From assembly GCF_018613195.1 (NCBI RefSeq), contig NZ_JAGGQQ010000005.1, positions 29,593-93,592 on the forward strand: 64,000 nucleotides of DNA. Reading direction: 5' to 3'. This document shows, piece by piece, positions 1 through 7,194 of the stretch (positions within the stretch are counted from its first letter, which is position 1; the number at the start of each line of letters is the position of its first letter). Below the pieces are notes generated by a model. The model had not been told where the DNA came from. It saw only the letters and a list, made by a program, of their open reading frames with translations, and did not search any database. The stretch is from Bacillus sp. ISL-45 (GTDB taxonomy: Bacteria > Bacillota > Bacilli > Bacillales > Cytobacillaceae). A program made the translations under genes and the position numbers.

Positions 1-208
1 TTATAAAGACCATGAAAGCTGATTTCATCTAGGAGGATGGTCAATAAAGAGGTTATAAAGACCATGAAAGCAGATTTCATCTAGGAGGATGGTCAATAAA
101 GAGGTTATAAAGACCATGAAAGCTGATTGAATCTAGGAGGATGGTCAATAAAGAGGTTATAAAGACCATGAAAGCTAATTAATTCTCAATAGATGGTCGT
201 AAGAAAAG
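1..208. repeat. 52-bp tandem repeat array, cut by window edge
   Basis: Four consecutive 52-bp units start at 1, 53, 105 and 157. The first three are almost identical and the fourth has decayed in its second half. A more degenerate fifth unit may follow to about 260. Each unit carries GACCAT and ATGGTC arms that can pair around a centre containing AGGAGG. A 15-codon reading frame recurs in each unit, but the AGGAGG touches its ATG, so translation is unlikely. The array is open at the left edge, so copy number is a minimum. Confidence 0.9.
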
Positions 209-261
209 TTATGAAGAGTATTCAAGCTGCTTTTCAACCGAAGTAGTCAAGGTTCCACAGT

Positions 262-296
262 CATCAAGAGTCATTTTATATCCTTGATGGTTTTTC
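262..296 (+). terminator. possible terminator of an upstream gene
   Basis: CATCAAG (262-268) and CTTGATG (283-289) can form a 7-bp stem with a 14-nt loop, followed by GTTTTT. It would end transcription entering from the left, but the large AT-rich loop makes it weak. Confidence 0.4.
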
Positions 297-369
297 ATTA
301 ACTTTTTAATCACCCTAAATGATTATTATTATCAGAATTATTTTATATTTTAAATGTGTGCATTTATTT

Positions 370-432
370 ATCACAAATAATTTTTAATATGTTATACTAA
401 TACCATACAAAGGGGTAATTGAGTATAACACT
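370..432 (+). promoter_or_regulatory. gapB promoter with two CcpN-like boxes
   Basis: The -10 is TATACT (393-398), preceded by TG to give an extended -10, with a poor -35 ATCACA (370-375) at 17 bp. The stretch TATGTTATACT (388-398) fits the published CcpN consensus TRTGHYATAYW at all 11 positions. On the opposite strand, 422-432 reads AGTGTTATACT, 10 of 11. CcpN represses gapB during glycolytic growth in B. subtilis. Two sites, one over the -10, suggest the same control here. Confidence 0.7.
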
Positions 433-452
433 AATTCGGAAGGGGCCGTACA

Positions 453-1484
453 ATGAAGGCGAGAATTGCGATTAACGGTTTTGGGAGAATTGGAAGAATG
501 GTGTTCAGAAGAGCCATTCTTGAAGAAAATCTTGAGGTTGTTGCGATTAATGCGAGCTATCCAGCTGAAACTCTGGCGCATTTAATAAAATATGATTCCA
601 CTCATGGGCAATTTGCTGGAGAAGTCATCCCGTCTGATGATCACCTGGTTGTCAACGGTAAGACAGTTAAGCTATTAAGCAATCGAAATCCTGCTGAGCT
701 TCCATGGAAGGAAATGAAGATTGATATTGTCATAGAAGCTACAGGTAAATTTAACTCACGTGACAAGGCTGCTCTTCACCTTGATGCTGGCGCTAAGAAG
801 GTCATTTTGACAGCACCTGGTACGAATGAAGATATCACTATTGTCATGGGAGTAAATGAAAGCGCATTAAACATTGAAAAACATGATATCATTTCGAATG
901 CATCATGCACGACAAACTGTCTGGCACCGGTCGCGAAAGTGCTGGATGATACTTTCGGTATCGAAAACGGTTTGATGACGACTGTACATGCATATACGAA
1001 TGACCAGAATAATATCGATAATCCGCACAAGGATCTGCGCAGGGCGCGTTCTTGCGGCCAATCTATCATTCCAACCTCAACCGGAGCAGCAAAGGCACTT
1101 TCACTTGTGCTGCCTCAGCTTAAAGGAAAGCTGCATGGCATGGCGCTGAGGGTACCGACTCCAAATGTTTCACTAGTTGACCTGGTTGTCGATTTGAATC
1201 GTGAGGTAACAGTGGACGAAATCAATGATGCCTTTTATTCAGCATCAAAAGGAAAGCTTAAAGGCGTCCTTGATATCACGACAGATCAGCTAGTTTCAAT
1301 CGACTTTAACACGAATGAACATTCTGCGATCATTGATGGTTTGTCTACTATGGTCATTGGTGCCAACAAAGTAAAGGTTCTTGCATGGTATGACAACGAA
1401 TGGGGCTATTCCAGCAGGGTTGTGGACCTGACAAAGCATGTAGCTCATGCAATGTCTAACTCTGCAGCTGTAAAGGTAGGATAA
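453..1484 (+). CDS. gapB: NADP-dependent glyceraldehyde-3-phosphate dehydrogenase, gluconeogenic
   Basis: This 343-residue protein is a full-length GAPDH that interconverts 1,3-bisphosphoglycerate and glyceraldehyde-3-phosphate in the cytosol. The Rossmann motif NGFGRIGR begins near residue 8, and the catalytic SNASCTTNC places the nucleophile at Cys152. The segment INASYPAETLAHL after the nucleotide fold resembles the GapB (NADP, gluconeogenic) branch rather than GapA. A GGGG-rich ribosome site precedes the ATG at 453. Its place beside speH and nrdR matches B. subtilis. CcpN-like boxes upstream support repression on glycolytic carbon. Confidence 0.95.
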   Translation: MKARIAINGFGRIGRMVFRRAILEENLEVVAINASYPAETLAHLIKYDSTHGQFAGEVIPSDDHLVVNGKTVKLLSNRNPAELPWKEMKIDIVIEATGKFNSRDKAALHLDAGAKKVILTAPGTNEDITIVMGVNESALNIEKHDIISNASCTTNCLAPVAKVLDDTFGIENGLMTTVHAYTNDQNNIDNPHKDLRRARSCGQSIIPTSTGAAKALSLVLPQLKGKLHGMALRVPTPNVSLVDLVVDLNREVTVDEINDAFYSASKGKLKGVLDITTDQLVSIDFNTNEHSAIIDGLSTMVIGANKVKVLAWYDNEWGYSSRVVDLTKHVAHAMSNSAAVKVG

Positions 1485-1497
1485 TTCTTATAATGTA

Positions 1498-1530
1498 AAA
1501 AGCTTGCTTATCGGCAAGCTTTTTATTTTT
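1498..1530 (+). terminator. gapB terminator
   Basis: AAAAGCTTGC (1498-1507) and GCAAGCTTTT (1514-1523) form a 10-bp stem with a 6-nt loop, followed by a T-rich tail. Confidence 0.9.
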
Positions 1531-1693
1531 GTATAATATCACTCCCCATTTTAACTCGTGATTTTCAGAGATCACCATGTAAAATACATACCGGTTTTTA
1601 AGCGGAAGACCCTAAGGAAGGCCTTGGGATGGCCATCTATCAGACTATAAAAATTCAAGCCTGAAATTCATGAAAAAAATTTGTTTTCATGTG

Positions 1694-1722
1694 TTGCAAA
1701 AAAAATATAAACAAAGTATACT
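1694..1722 (+). promoter_or_regulatory. speH promoter, sigma-A type
   Basis: TTGCAA (1694-1699), 17 bp, TATACT (1717-1722). Transcription would start near 1729, leaving a leader of about 135 nt before speH. The stretch 1531-1690 between the gapB terminator and this promoter has no gene; it holds only a CCC-AAGG / CCTT-GGG inverted repeat near 1610-1629. Confidence 0.75.
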
Positions 1723-1728
1723 AGTCAT

Positions 1729-1865
1729 CGTGAACTTCTTAATAACGGTACCAATTGGCTACTTAAAGGGTTAGGACCTCTCTGGACTAACTTTCCCCCG
1801 TGGTAGTTAAGATACCATTGAAGCTAAGGATTTCATTCTAATACTGTTAGAGGGGGAAATTGAAT
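1729..1865 (+). promoter_or_regulatory. structured speH leader, candidate riboswitch-like element
   Basis: Three nested helices can be drawn: GGTA (1747-1750) with TACC (1813-1816), CTTAA (1762-1766) with TTAAG (1807-1811), and GTTAG (1770-1774) with CTAAC (1787-1791). The internal loop exposes TTTCCCCC (1792-1799), an exact complement of the speH ribosome-binding region GGGGGAAA (1852-1859). GTTAG recurs at 1846-1850 and could compete for CTAAC. No terminator is present, so control would be translational. I do not recognise it as a named riboswitch class; function is inferred from base pairing only. Confidence 0.5.
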
Positions 1866-2246
1866 ATGGAAACAATGGGTCGTCATGTAATTTCTGAACT
1901 TTGGGGTTGCGATTTTGAAAAATTGAATGATATGGATTTTATTGAACAAACTTTTGTTGGAGCAGCATTGAAATCGGGTGCTGAAATCCGCGAGGTGGCA
2001 TTCCACAAATTTGCGCCACAAGGTGTAAGCGGAGTTGTCATTATTTCCGAATCTCATTTAACTATTCACAGCTTCCCAGAACACGGGTACGCCAGCATTG
2101 ATGTATATACGTGCGGCGATCTGAATCCTAACATTGCAGCTGACTATATTGCAGAAGCTTTAGGTGCTCAAACTCGTGAGAATATCGAAATTCCACGCGG
2201 CATGGGCCCTGTGCATGTAAAGCAAGCACAAGCTAAGGCTCTATAA
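1866..2246 (+). CDS. speH: S-adenosylmethionine decarboxylase proenzyme
   Basis: This 126-residue protein is a class 1B AdoMet decarboxylase, which supplies decarboxylated AdoMet for aminopropyl transfer in spermidine synthesis. It is made as a proenzyme that cleaves itself to form a pyruvoyl cofactor. By comparison with the Thermotoga family member, cleavage should fall between Glu62 and Ser63 in [13 protein letters not shown]. The start is set at ATG 1866, nine bases after AGGGGG; an in-frame TTG at 1860 is too close to that site. It has its own promoter and a leader able to hide the ribosome-binding site. The B. subtilis name is speD. Confidence 0.93.
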   Translation: METMGRHVISELWGCDFEKLNDMDFIEQTFVGAALKSGAEIREVAFHKFAPQGVSGVVIISESHLTIHSFPEHGYASIDVYTCGDLNPNIAADYIAEALGAQTRENIEIPRGMGPVHVKQAQAKAL

Positions 2247-2266
2247 TTGAAAATATGAAAATTCAC

Positions 2267-2295
2267 AAGAGGTGTAGCGATACACCTCTTTTTAA
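2267..2295 (+). terminator. speH terminator
   Basis: AAGAGGTGTA (2267-2276), GCGA loop, TACACCTCTT (2281-2290), then T-rich sequence. Confidence 0.9.
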
Positions 2296-2350
2296 TTTAC
2301 CTGAAAATACGGTAAACTGTTAGTAGAAATAATATGCAGGAGGATTTTTG

Positions 2351-2755
2351 ATGTCTTTATTAAAATCCATAACAGGACGGTACGAGAAATTCAGCGGAAC
2401 AAGTGAAAACAACAGGGACGATCAGCTAAAGACACGTTATTATAAAGCGAACTTTAACCAGGTGTTCCAGACGGTCGAAGACTTGCTGAAGGCTGACTCC
2501 TCATACAAAATAACGAATGTTTCCAAGGAACATGGAGAAATATCAGCCGAGCTGAAGGGGAAGATTCCTGCCTTTTTAACGGCCACTGTGATCACGACAA
2601 AACCATTTGAGACCGCTGTCGACTTACATATCTCTACTGAAAAGTTTTCATTGGCAGGCATCAACCCTGCCCTCAAACAAGAATTGGTCAAGATATATGA
2701 AAAGCTGGACAAAACGCACACATTTATTGGCTCAGGCAAATATAGAAATCAATAG
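2351..2755 (+). CDS. conserved cytosolic protein of unknown function
   Basis: This is a 134-residue protein with no signal peptide or membrane segment. I do not recognise a domain. AGGAGG at 2338-2343 sits seven bases before the ATG at 2351, a strong start. The sequence is mixed charged (SLLKSITGRYEKFSG at the start, LVKIYEKLDKTH near the end) and looks like a small alpha/beta cytosolic protein. It lies alone between the speH terminator and nrdR, a position where bacilli often carry a short uncharacterised protein. Codon use resembles its neighbours, so it is a backbone gene. Confidence 0.75.
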   Translation: MSLLKSITGRYEKFSGTSENNRDDQLKTRYYKANFNQVFQTVEDLLKADSSYKITNVSKEHGEISAELKGKIPAFLTATVITTKPFETAVDLHISTEKFSLAGINPALKQELVKIYEKLDKTHTFIGSGKYRNQ

Positions 2756-2882
2756 TTCCACTTGTCCAGACACCATCTTTTTTATAAGATAATAATAAGG
2801 AGAATGCTTAGGGACGTATTGGCGAAAAAAGTGAATGGTCCTTCGCTCATTCTATATTTCAAAATATTCGGAGCTGATCGAG

Positions 2883-3344
2883 ATGAAATGTCCAACTTGC
2901 CAAAATAACTCTACCCGGGTTCTTGATTCAAGACCGGTTGACGATAGCCGATCAATTCGACGCAGACGCGAATGCGAAGCTTGCGGATTTCGCTTCACCA
3001 CATTTGAGAAGGTTGAAGAAATTCCTTTGATTGTCGTAAAAAAAGAAGGTACGCGCGAAGAGTTCAATCGTGAAAAACTCCTTCGCGGTCTGATTAAAGC
3101 TTGTGAAAAGCGTCCAGTCGCTTTGAAGGAACTTGAGGATCTGGTTTCCGAAGTAGAAAAAGAACTTCGCAGCCATGGAGTCTCTGAAGTTAAGAGCGAA
3201 GCCGTTGGGGAAATGGTCATGGACAGGCTGGCTAAGATTGATGAAGTCGCCTATGTGCGATTCGCATCAGTTTACCGCCAGTTTAAGGATATCAATGTCT
3301 TTATTGATGAATTGAAAGAGTTATTAAAGAGAGAACAATCATAA
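2883..3344 (+). CDS. nrdR: transcriptional repressor NrdR
   Basis: This 153-residue regulator senses (d)ATP and represses ribonucleotide reductase genes. The N-terminal zinc ribbon starts at MKCPTC and is completed by CEAC near residue 31, followed by an ATP-cone domain ([11 protein letters not shown] onward, about residues 49-139). The start is ATG 2883 because the family always begins at MKCP and GGAG lies nine bases upstream; the frame is open further upstream but without support. In B. subtilis it also precedes dnaB, and the order is kept here. Confidence 0.95.
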   Translation: MKCPTCQNNSTRVLDSRPVDDSRSIRRRRECEACGFRFTTFEKVEEIPLIVVKKEGTREEFNREKLLRGLIKACEKRPVALKELEDLVSEVEKELRSHGVSEVKSEAVGEMVMDRLAKIDEVAYVRFASVYRQFKDINVFIDELKELLKREQS

Positions 3345-3361
3345 CACCTCGGTACCACCTG

Positions 3362-3390
3362 AAGAGCTGAAGGGAACTTCAGCTCTTTTT
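3362..3390 (+). terminator. nrdR terminator
   Basis: AAGAGCTGAAG (3362-3372), GGAA loop, CTTCAGCTCTT (3377-3387), then T run. Confidence 0.9.
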
Positions 3391-3473
3391 AAGGCTGCCC
3401 TTAATTTTCGGCAAGGGATTAAAAATCCATAAAACAAAGTTCTATTTTTACGATGAGGAATGGAGGGAATAGG

Positions 3474-4889
3474 ATGGCTCAGCATTGGCAGGAGACTTTG
3501 CCTGTAGACCAATATATTGTGGCATCTGGCGGCTTATTGCATGACTACGATCGCAAGGTGCTCACTTTCTTATACCAGCCTTTGATTGGGCCAGCTTGTT
3601 TAAGCCTTTATATGACACTATGGGCTGAACTGGAAGAGAACCGGCTTTGGTCACAGCCTGTCACACACCATAACTTGATGACAATCATGGATATGAACCT
3701 GAAGGATATTTATCAGGCTCGCCAAAAACTTGAAGGCATGGGATTGCTGAAGACTTATGTGAAAAATGGCGAGGAAGGGCGTTCATTCATTTATGAATTG
3801 CAGCCGCCGCTGACTCCTGAACAATACTTCCTTGATGGCATGTTAAATGTCTATTTGTATCGCAAGGTCGGAAAAAATCAGTTTTTGCGGCTCAAGCGAT
3901 TTTTCAGCGATAAAAGTACAGAATCCGAGCCTGGATATGAGGAGATTACGAAGGCATTCCAGGACGTTTTCTTATCTGTACCTACTCAGGCGCTTATCTA
4001 TAATGAGGATTCAGCTGCCGATCTGGACACGGAGGAAGGCAACGCATTCATTGGCAGGGCAGAGGCTTCCAAAATACAGATTGACCCTGTGGAGTTCAAC
4101 TTTGATTTGCTTTTGGGAGGACTTCAGGAATCTCTCATACCAAAAAAGGCTTTTACCTCGAGGGTTAAAGAAGCAATCAGCAATCTTGCTTTCCTATATG
4201 GAATTGATGCCCTGAAGATGAAGAACATCGTGTTGAGCTCTGTGAATGCTGAGAATGAAATTGATATAGAGGAATTACGGAAAGCCGCCCGTGACTGGTA
4301 CCAATTTGAACACCAGGACCAGCTTCCTGCACTTATGGACCGGACGCAGCCAGTCCAGCATAAAGCTGGGATTGAGAAGCCGAAAACGCAGGAAGAGGAA
4401 TTGGTGGTTTATTTTGAAAAAACATCCCCTCGTCAGCTTCTGATCGATCTCTCAGGTGGTGCCGAGCCGTCCAAAGGGGACCTGCAGATCATCGAAGAGG
4501 TTATGTTCAAGCAAAAGCTGCTGCCGGGAGTCGTGAATGTTTTAGTTCAATATGTTATGCTCAAGACGGATATGAAGCTGGCAAAGGGTTATATCGAAAA
4601 AATCGCCAGCCACTGGTCCAGGAAGCAGATATCGACGGTCAAGGATGCGATGCAGCTGGCTAAAAGCGAGCACAGGCAGTATCTTGAATGGGCTGATGGC
4701 AAGAAGACACCTTCTTCCTCTTCAGGCAAAAGAAAGCCGGTCCGCAAAGAGGTACTGCCGGATTGGTTTGGGAAAAAGGGCGAGGGTGAACCTCAGCAAC
4801 AAACGGATCCTGCAGGCGCAGACCCTGATTTTGAAATAGAAAAGAAAAAGCTTGAAGAAGAACTGAAGAAATTCAAATCTGGGAGGTGA
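3474..4889 (+). CDS. dnaB: replication initiation and membrane attachment protein DnaB
   Basis: This 471-residue protein matches Firmicutes DnaB (not the helicase), which works with DnaD and DnaI to load the replicative helicase at oriC and restarted forks. The N-terminal part (LPVDQYIVASGG onward) is a winged-helix DnaB/DnaD region, the C-terminal half holds the second DnaD-like domain, and the tail after about residue 410 is lysine/glutamate rich. GGAGGG at 3462-3467 favours ATG 3474 over the in-frame ATG 3453. The stop overlaps the dnaI ribosome site, so the two are translationally linked. Confidence 0.95.
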   Translation: MAQHWQETLPVDQYIVASGGLLHDYDRKVLTFLYQPLIGPACLSLYMTLWAELEENRLWSQPVTHHNLMTIMDMNLKDIYQARQKLEGMGLLKTYVKNGEEGRSFIYELQPPLTPEQYFLDGMLNVYLYRKVGKNQFLRLKRFFSDKSTESEPGYEEITKAFQDVFLSVPTQALIYNEDSAADLDTEEGNAFIGRAEASKIQIDPVEFNFDLLLGGLQESLIPKKAFTSRVKEAISNLAFLYGIDALKMKNIVLSSVNAENEIDIEELRKAARDWYQFEHQDQLPALMDRTQPVQHKAGIEKPKTQEEELVVYFEKTSPRQLLIDLSGGAEPSKGDLQIIEEVMFKQKLLPGVVNVLVQYVMLKTDMKLAKGYIEKIASHWSRKQISTVKDAMQLAKSEHRQYLEWADGKKTPSSSSGKRKPVRKEVLPDWFGKKGEGEPQQQTDPAGADPDFEIEKKKLEEELKKFKSGR

Positions 4890-4894
4890 TCCTT

Positions 4895-5824
4895 TTGCAA
4901 AACATTAATGAAACATTGAAGAAGCTGGCAAATAACCAGAATTTCCAGGAGCGCTATGAAGCGATTAAGAGGCAGGTCATGCAAGATAAGCACATCAAGG
5001 AATTCCTGGATGAGAATGCGGAGTATATCACCAGGGAAATGCTTGACGGCAGTATGTCAAAGCTGTATGAGTTCTCAAACCAGAGCAAAGGCTGTGAAGA
5101 TTGCGAGAGCCTCGCAGGCTGCAAGAATATGATCAAGGGCTATGAGCCAGAGCTTTTCATAAAAGGAAATTTCATTGACATAAAATATGACCGATGCAAA
5201 AAGAAGGTCTTGCATGATGAGCAGCAAAAGAACGCACGCCTGATCAACAGCATTTTTGTGCCTAAGGAAATTTTGAAGGCATCGTTCGGGGATATTGAGG
5301 TTGACGCCGGAAGGTTTAATGCGATCAAGATGGCAAAAGATTTTGTTCAGAATTATGATCCGGGCCAAAAGCAAAAGGGCCTGTTCCTTCATGGACCGTT
5401 CGGAACAGGTAAATCCTACTTGCTTGGGGCAATCGCGAATGAACTGTCGCAGAAACAAGTCAGCTCATTAATCGTGTATGTGCCTGAATTTTTCCGTGAA
5501 ATGAAAAATGCGATTGGTGACCATACTGTCAATGACAAGCTGGAAGCCATCAAAAAGGCAAATGTTCTCATGCTTGATGACATCGGAGCAGAAACCATGA
5601 GCAGCTGGGCAAGGGATGAAATCCTAGGGACAATCCTGCAGTTCCGCATGCTGGAGAACCTTCCAACCTTCTTTACATCGAACTTCGACCTGAAAGGGCT
5701 GGAGCATCATCTAACGCACAGCCAGCGGGGAGAAGAAGAACAATTGAAGGCAGCAAGAATCATGGAACGGATTAAATATCTTGCCGATCCGGTAAAAGTC
5801 GAAGGCAAGAATCGCAGAATATAA
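4895..5824 (+). CDS. dnaI: primosomal helicase loader DnaI
   Basis: This roughly 309-residue AAA+ ATPase loads the replicative helicase. The N-terminal domain carries a zinc-type cysteine cluster (CEDCESLAGC near residues 65-74, with a further Cys near 98), which in the family contacts helicase. The Walker A GPFGTGKS lies near residues 167-174, and Walker B is MLDDIGAE. I prefer the TTG start at 4895, just after GGAGGTGAT; a GTG at 4886 in the same frame sits inside that ribosome site and overlaps the dnaB stop. It forms an operon with dnaB and ends at a strong terminator. Confidence 0.92.
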   Translation: MQNINETLKKLANNQNFQERYEAIKRQVMQDKHIKEFLDENAEYITREMLDGSMSKLYEFSNQSKGCEDCESLAGCKNMIKGYEPELFIKGNFIDIKYDRCKKKVLHDEQQKNARLINSIFVPKEILKASFGDIEVDAGRFNAIKMAKDFVQNYDPGQKQKGLFLHGPFGTGKSYLLGAIANELSQKQVSSLIVYVPEFFREMKNAIGDHTVNDKLEAIKKANVLMLDDIGAETMSSWARDEILGTILQFRMLENLPTFFTSNFDLKGLEHHLTHSQRGEEEQLKAARIMERIKYLADPVKVEGKNRRI

Positions 5825-5864
5825 AAATGTGCCGCCGCTAATCAAGCTGCGGCGCATTTTTTTT
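5825..5864 (+). terminator. dnaB-dnaI terminator
   Basis: AATGTGCCGC and GCGGCGCATT arms form a GC-rich hairpin followed by eight T residues. Confidence 0.9.
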
Positions 5865-5958
5865 GCACTTATAACCATTTATACATCATATGGATACTTC
5901 TAAATTGTCCAAGTCCCCCATATATATAATCAGGGATTATTTAAGAGGGGGGATATGG

Positions 5959-6834
5959 TTGATTGAAATCATCTTCCAAAAAAAGCAGGATGCCTGGAAT
6001 TTGTATCAGCATTTAGTCGCCAGGCTTGCTTCATGGCAGGAAACGAATTCAATTCTTCTTCATGAAGATCGAAATAGAGTGCTTATTCCAGAAGAATTTT
6101 ATAAAAATGAAAAAATGCCGGTACTCAAAAAAAGTGTTTATGATTTTATTTTAAAGGTGAAACGTGATGATTGGCTAAGAGCCATCCTGGCAGAATCATA
6201 TTTTTATAATGACAGTGAAGAACAGGATCAAATCCTTGATATCATTTACTCCGTCATAGAAGGCAGCCGTAAAGAACTTGTTCCTTTCATGGAAGGTGTC
6301 GAGGAACAAGGGATCATCCAGAGTTCAATCAATGAAATTTTCAATGAGAGAATTTCATTTTCTTTCGACTCATTTGTGATGTTCAGGCTGAAGGCCTATA
6401 TTGAACAGCTCTCGAAATGGGTAGAGGTTGCGATCGATGAGTATAAGATGGAACAAGAATACCAGGTTTTCCTGCATACACTGAGAGATTTCCTGGAGGA
6501 CAGGAAACCGCAGATGTCCTATTTATATCTGGTGTTTGACGAAAATATGGCCTTCTATAATCAGCAATTCACAGAAATGAAACGGAGTGATCTGTTTAAA
6601 ACGATTGACCGCAAGCTGCTTGTCAACCATCCTGTCTATGTTGACTCTGGAACGATTGCTCCGCTGCTGTCAATTGCGCCTGAGACCATTTACTTGTACA
6701 CGGACGATCCCCACCAGCCGTTAGTGAGGACGATTATCAATCTTTTTGAAGAACGTGTGAAAGTCAGTCCGGTTTCCGCTTTCCAAGATGAAAAGGTAAA
6801 CTTTTTTAAAGAGGAACGTGAAAATATACAATAG
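5959..6834 (+). CDS. ytxC: YtxC-family sporulation-associated protein
   Basis: This 291-residue protein fits the YtxC family found between dnaI and thrS in bacilli. Its biochemical role is not known; the family is mostly restricted to spore formers. I see no signal peptide, membrane segment or catalytic motif; the sequence is acidic and helical. The start is TTG 5959, six bases after AGGGGGG; an in-frame ATG at 5890 lacks a ribosome site and lies just behind the dnaI terminator. The identification rests on position and overall resemblance. Confidence 0.8.
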   Translation: MIEIIFQKKQDAWNLYQHLVARLASWQETNSILLHEDRNRVLIPEEFYKNEKMPVLKKSVYDFILKVKRDDWLRAILAESYFYNDSEEQDQILDIIYSVIEGSRKELVPFMEGVEEQGIIQSSINEIFNERISFSFDSFVMFRLKAYIEQLSKWVEVAIDEYKMEQEYQVFLHTLRDFLEDRKPQMSYLYLVFDENMAFYNQQFTEMKRSDLFKTIDRKLLVNHPVYVDSGTIAPLLSIAPETIYLYTDDPHQPLVRTIINLFEERVKVSPVSAFQDEKVNFFKEERENIQ

Positions 6835-6839
6835 CCCAC

Positions 6840-6868
6840 TTGATTTTCAAAACATTACAAACTATAAT
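6840..6868 (+). promoter_or_regulatory. thrS promoter
   Basis: TTGATT (6840-6845), 17 bp, TATAAT (6863-6868). It begins inside the 3' end of the upstream gene and drives the T-box leader. Confidence 0.75.
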
Positions 6869-6879
6869 TACGTACATAC

Positions 6880-7153
6880 TGAATCAATAGTAAATGTAAT
6901 GATGAGGACATGGGCATTCTTGAATGGTTTCCAGAGAGGGAAGGCTTGGCTGAAAACTTCCTAACACTAAAAGAAACGCTTACCACCTCTGAACTCCAGC
7001 TATGAACGCCATAGGGCAAGTATTGGCTGGCGGCAGAAGCCGTTACCGCAACCAGAGCCATTCCTGCGTTAATTTTGCGCAAGAGTGGGAATTGGGTGGA
7101 ACCACGTGTGATCAAACTCGTCCCTGTTTCAGGGACGGGTTTTTTTATTTTTC
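6880..7153 (+). promoter_or_regulatory. T-box leader of thrS with terminator
   Basis: The invariant T-box TGGAACCACG is at 7097-7106. It is followed by an intrinsic terminator, CGTCCCT (7119-7125) and AGGGACG (7131-7137), with a long T run. Stem I lies between about 6899 and 7000; ACC at 6982-6984 is a suitable threonine specifier, though its placement in the specifier loop is my reading. Uncharged tRNA-Thr would stabilise the antiterminator and allow thrS transcription. Confidence 0.9.
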
Positions 7154-7194
7154 GCGCAAAAAATTGCGCCACTTTTTAAAGGGAGGAAAAGCCA

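Noticed and set aside
1-208. Repeated 15-codon peptide frame in the left array
   Set aside because: AGGAGG touches the ATG, the unit length is not a multiple of three, and the fourth unit destroys the frame.
1610-1629. CCC-AAGG / CCTT-GGG inverted repeat after gapB
   Set aside because: No T run and upstream of the speH promoter; too short to interpret.
1730-1774. 14-codon GTG frame in the speH leader as an attenuator peptide
   Set aside because: It would begin at the transcription start with no ribosome site, and its codons show no run linked to polyamine or methionine supply.
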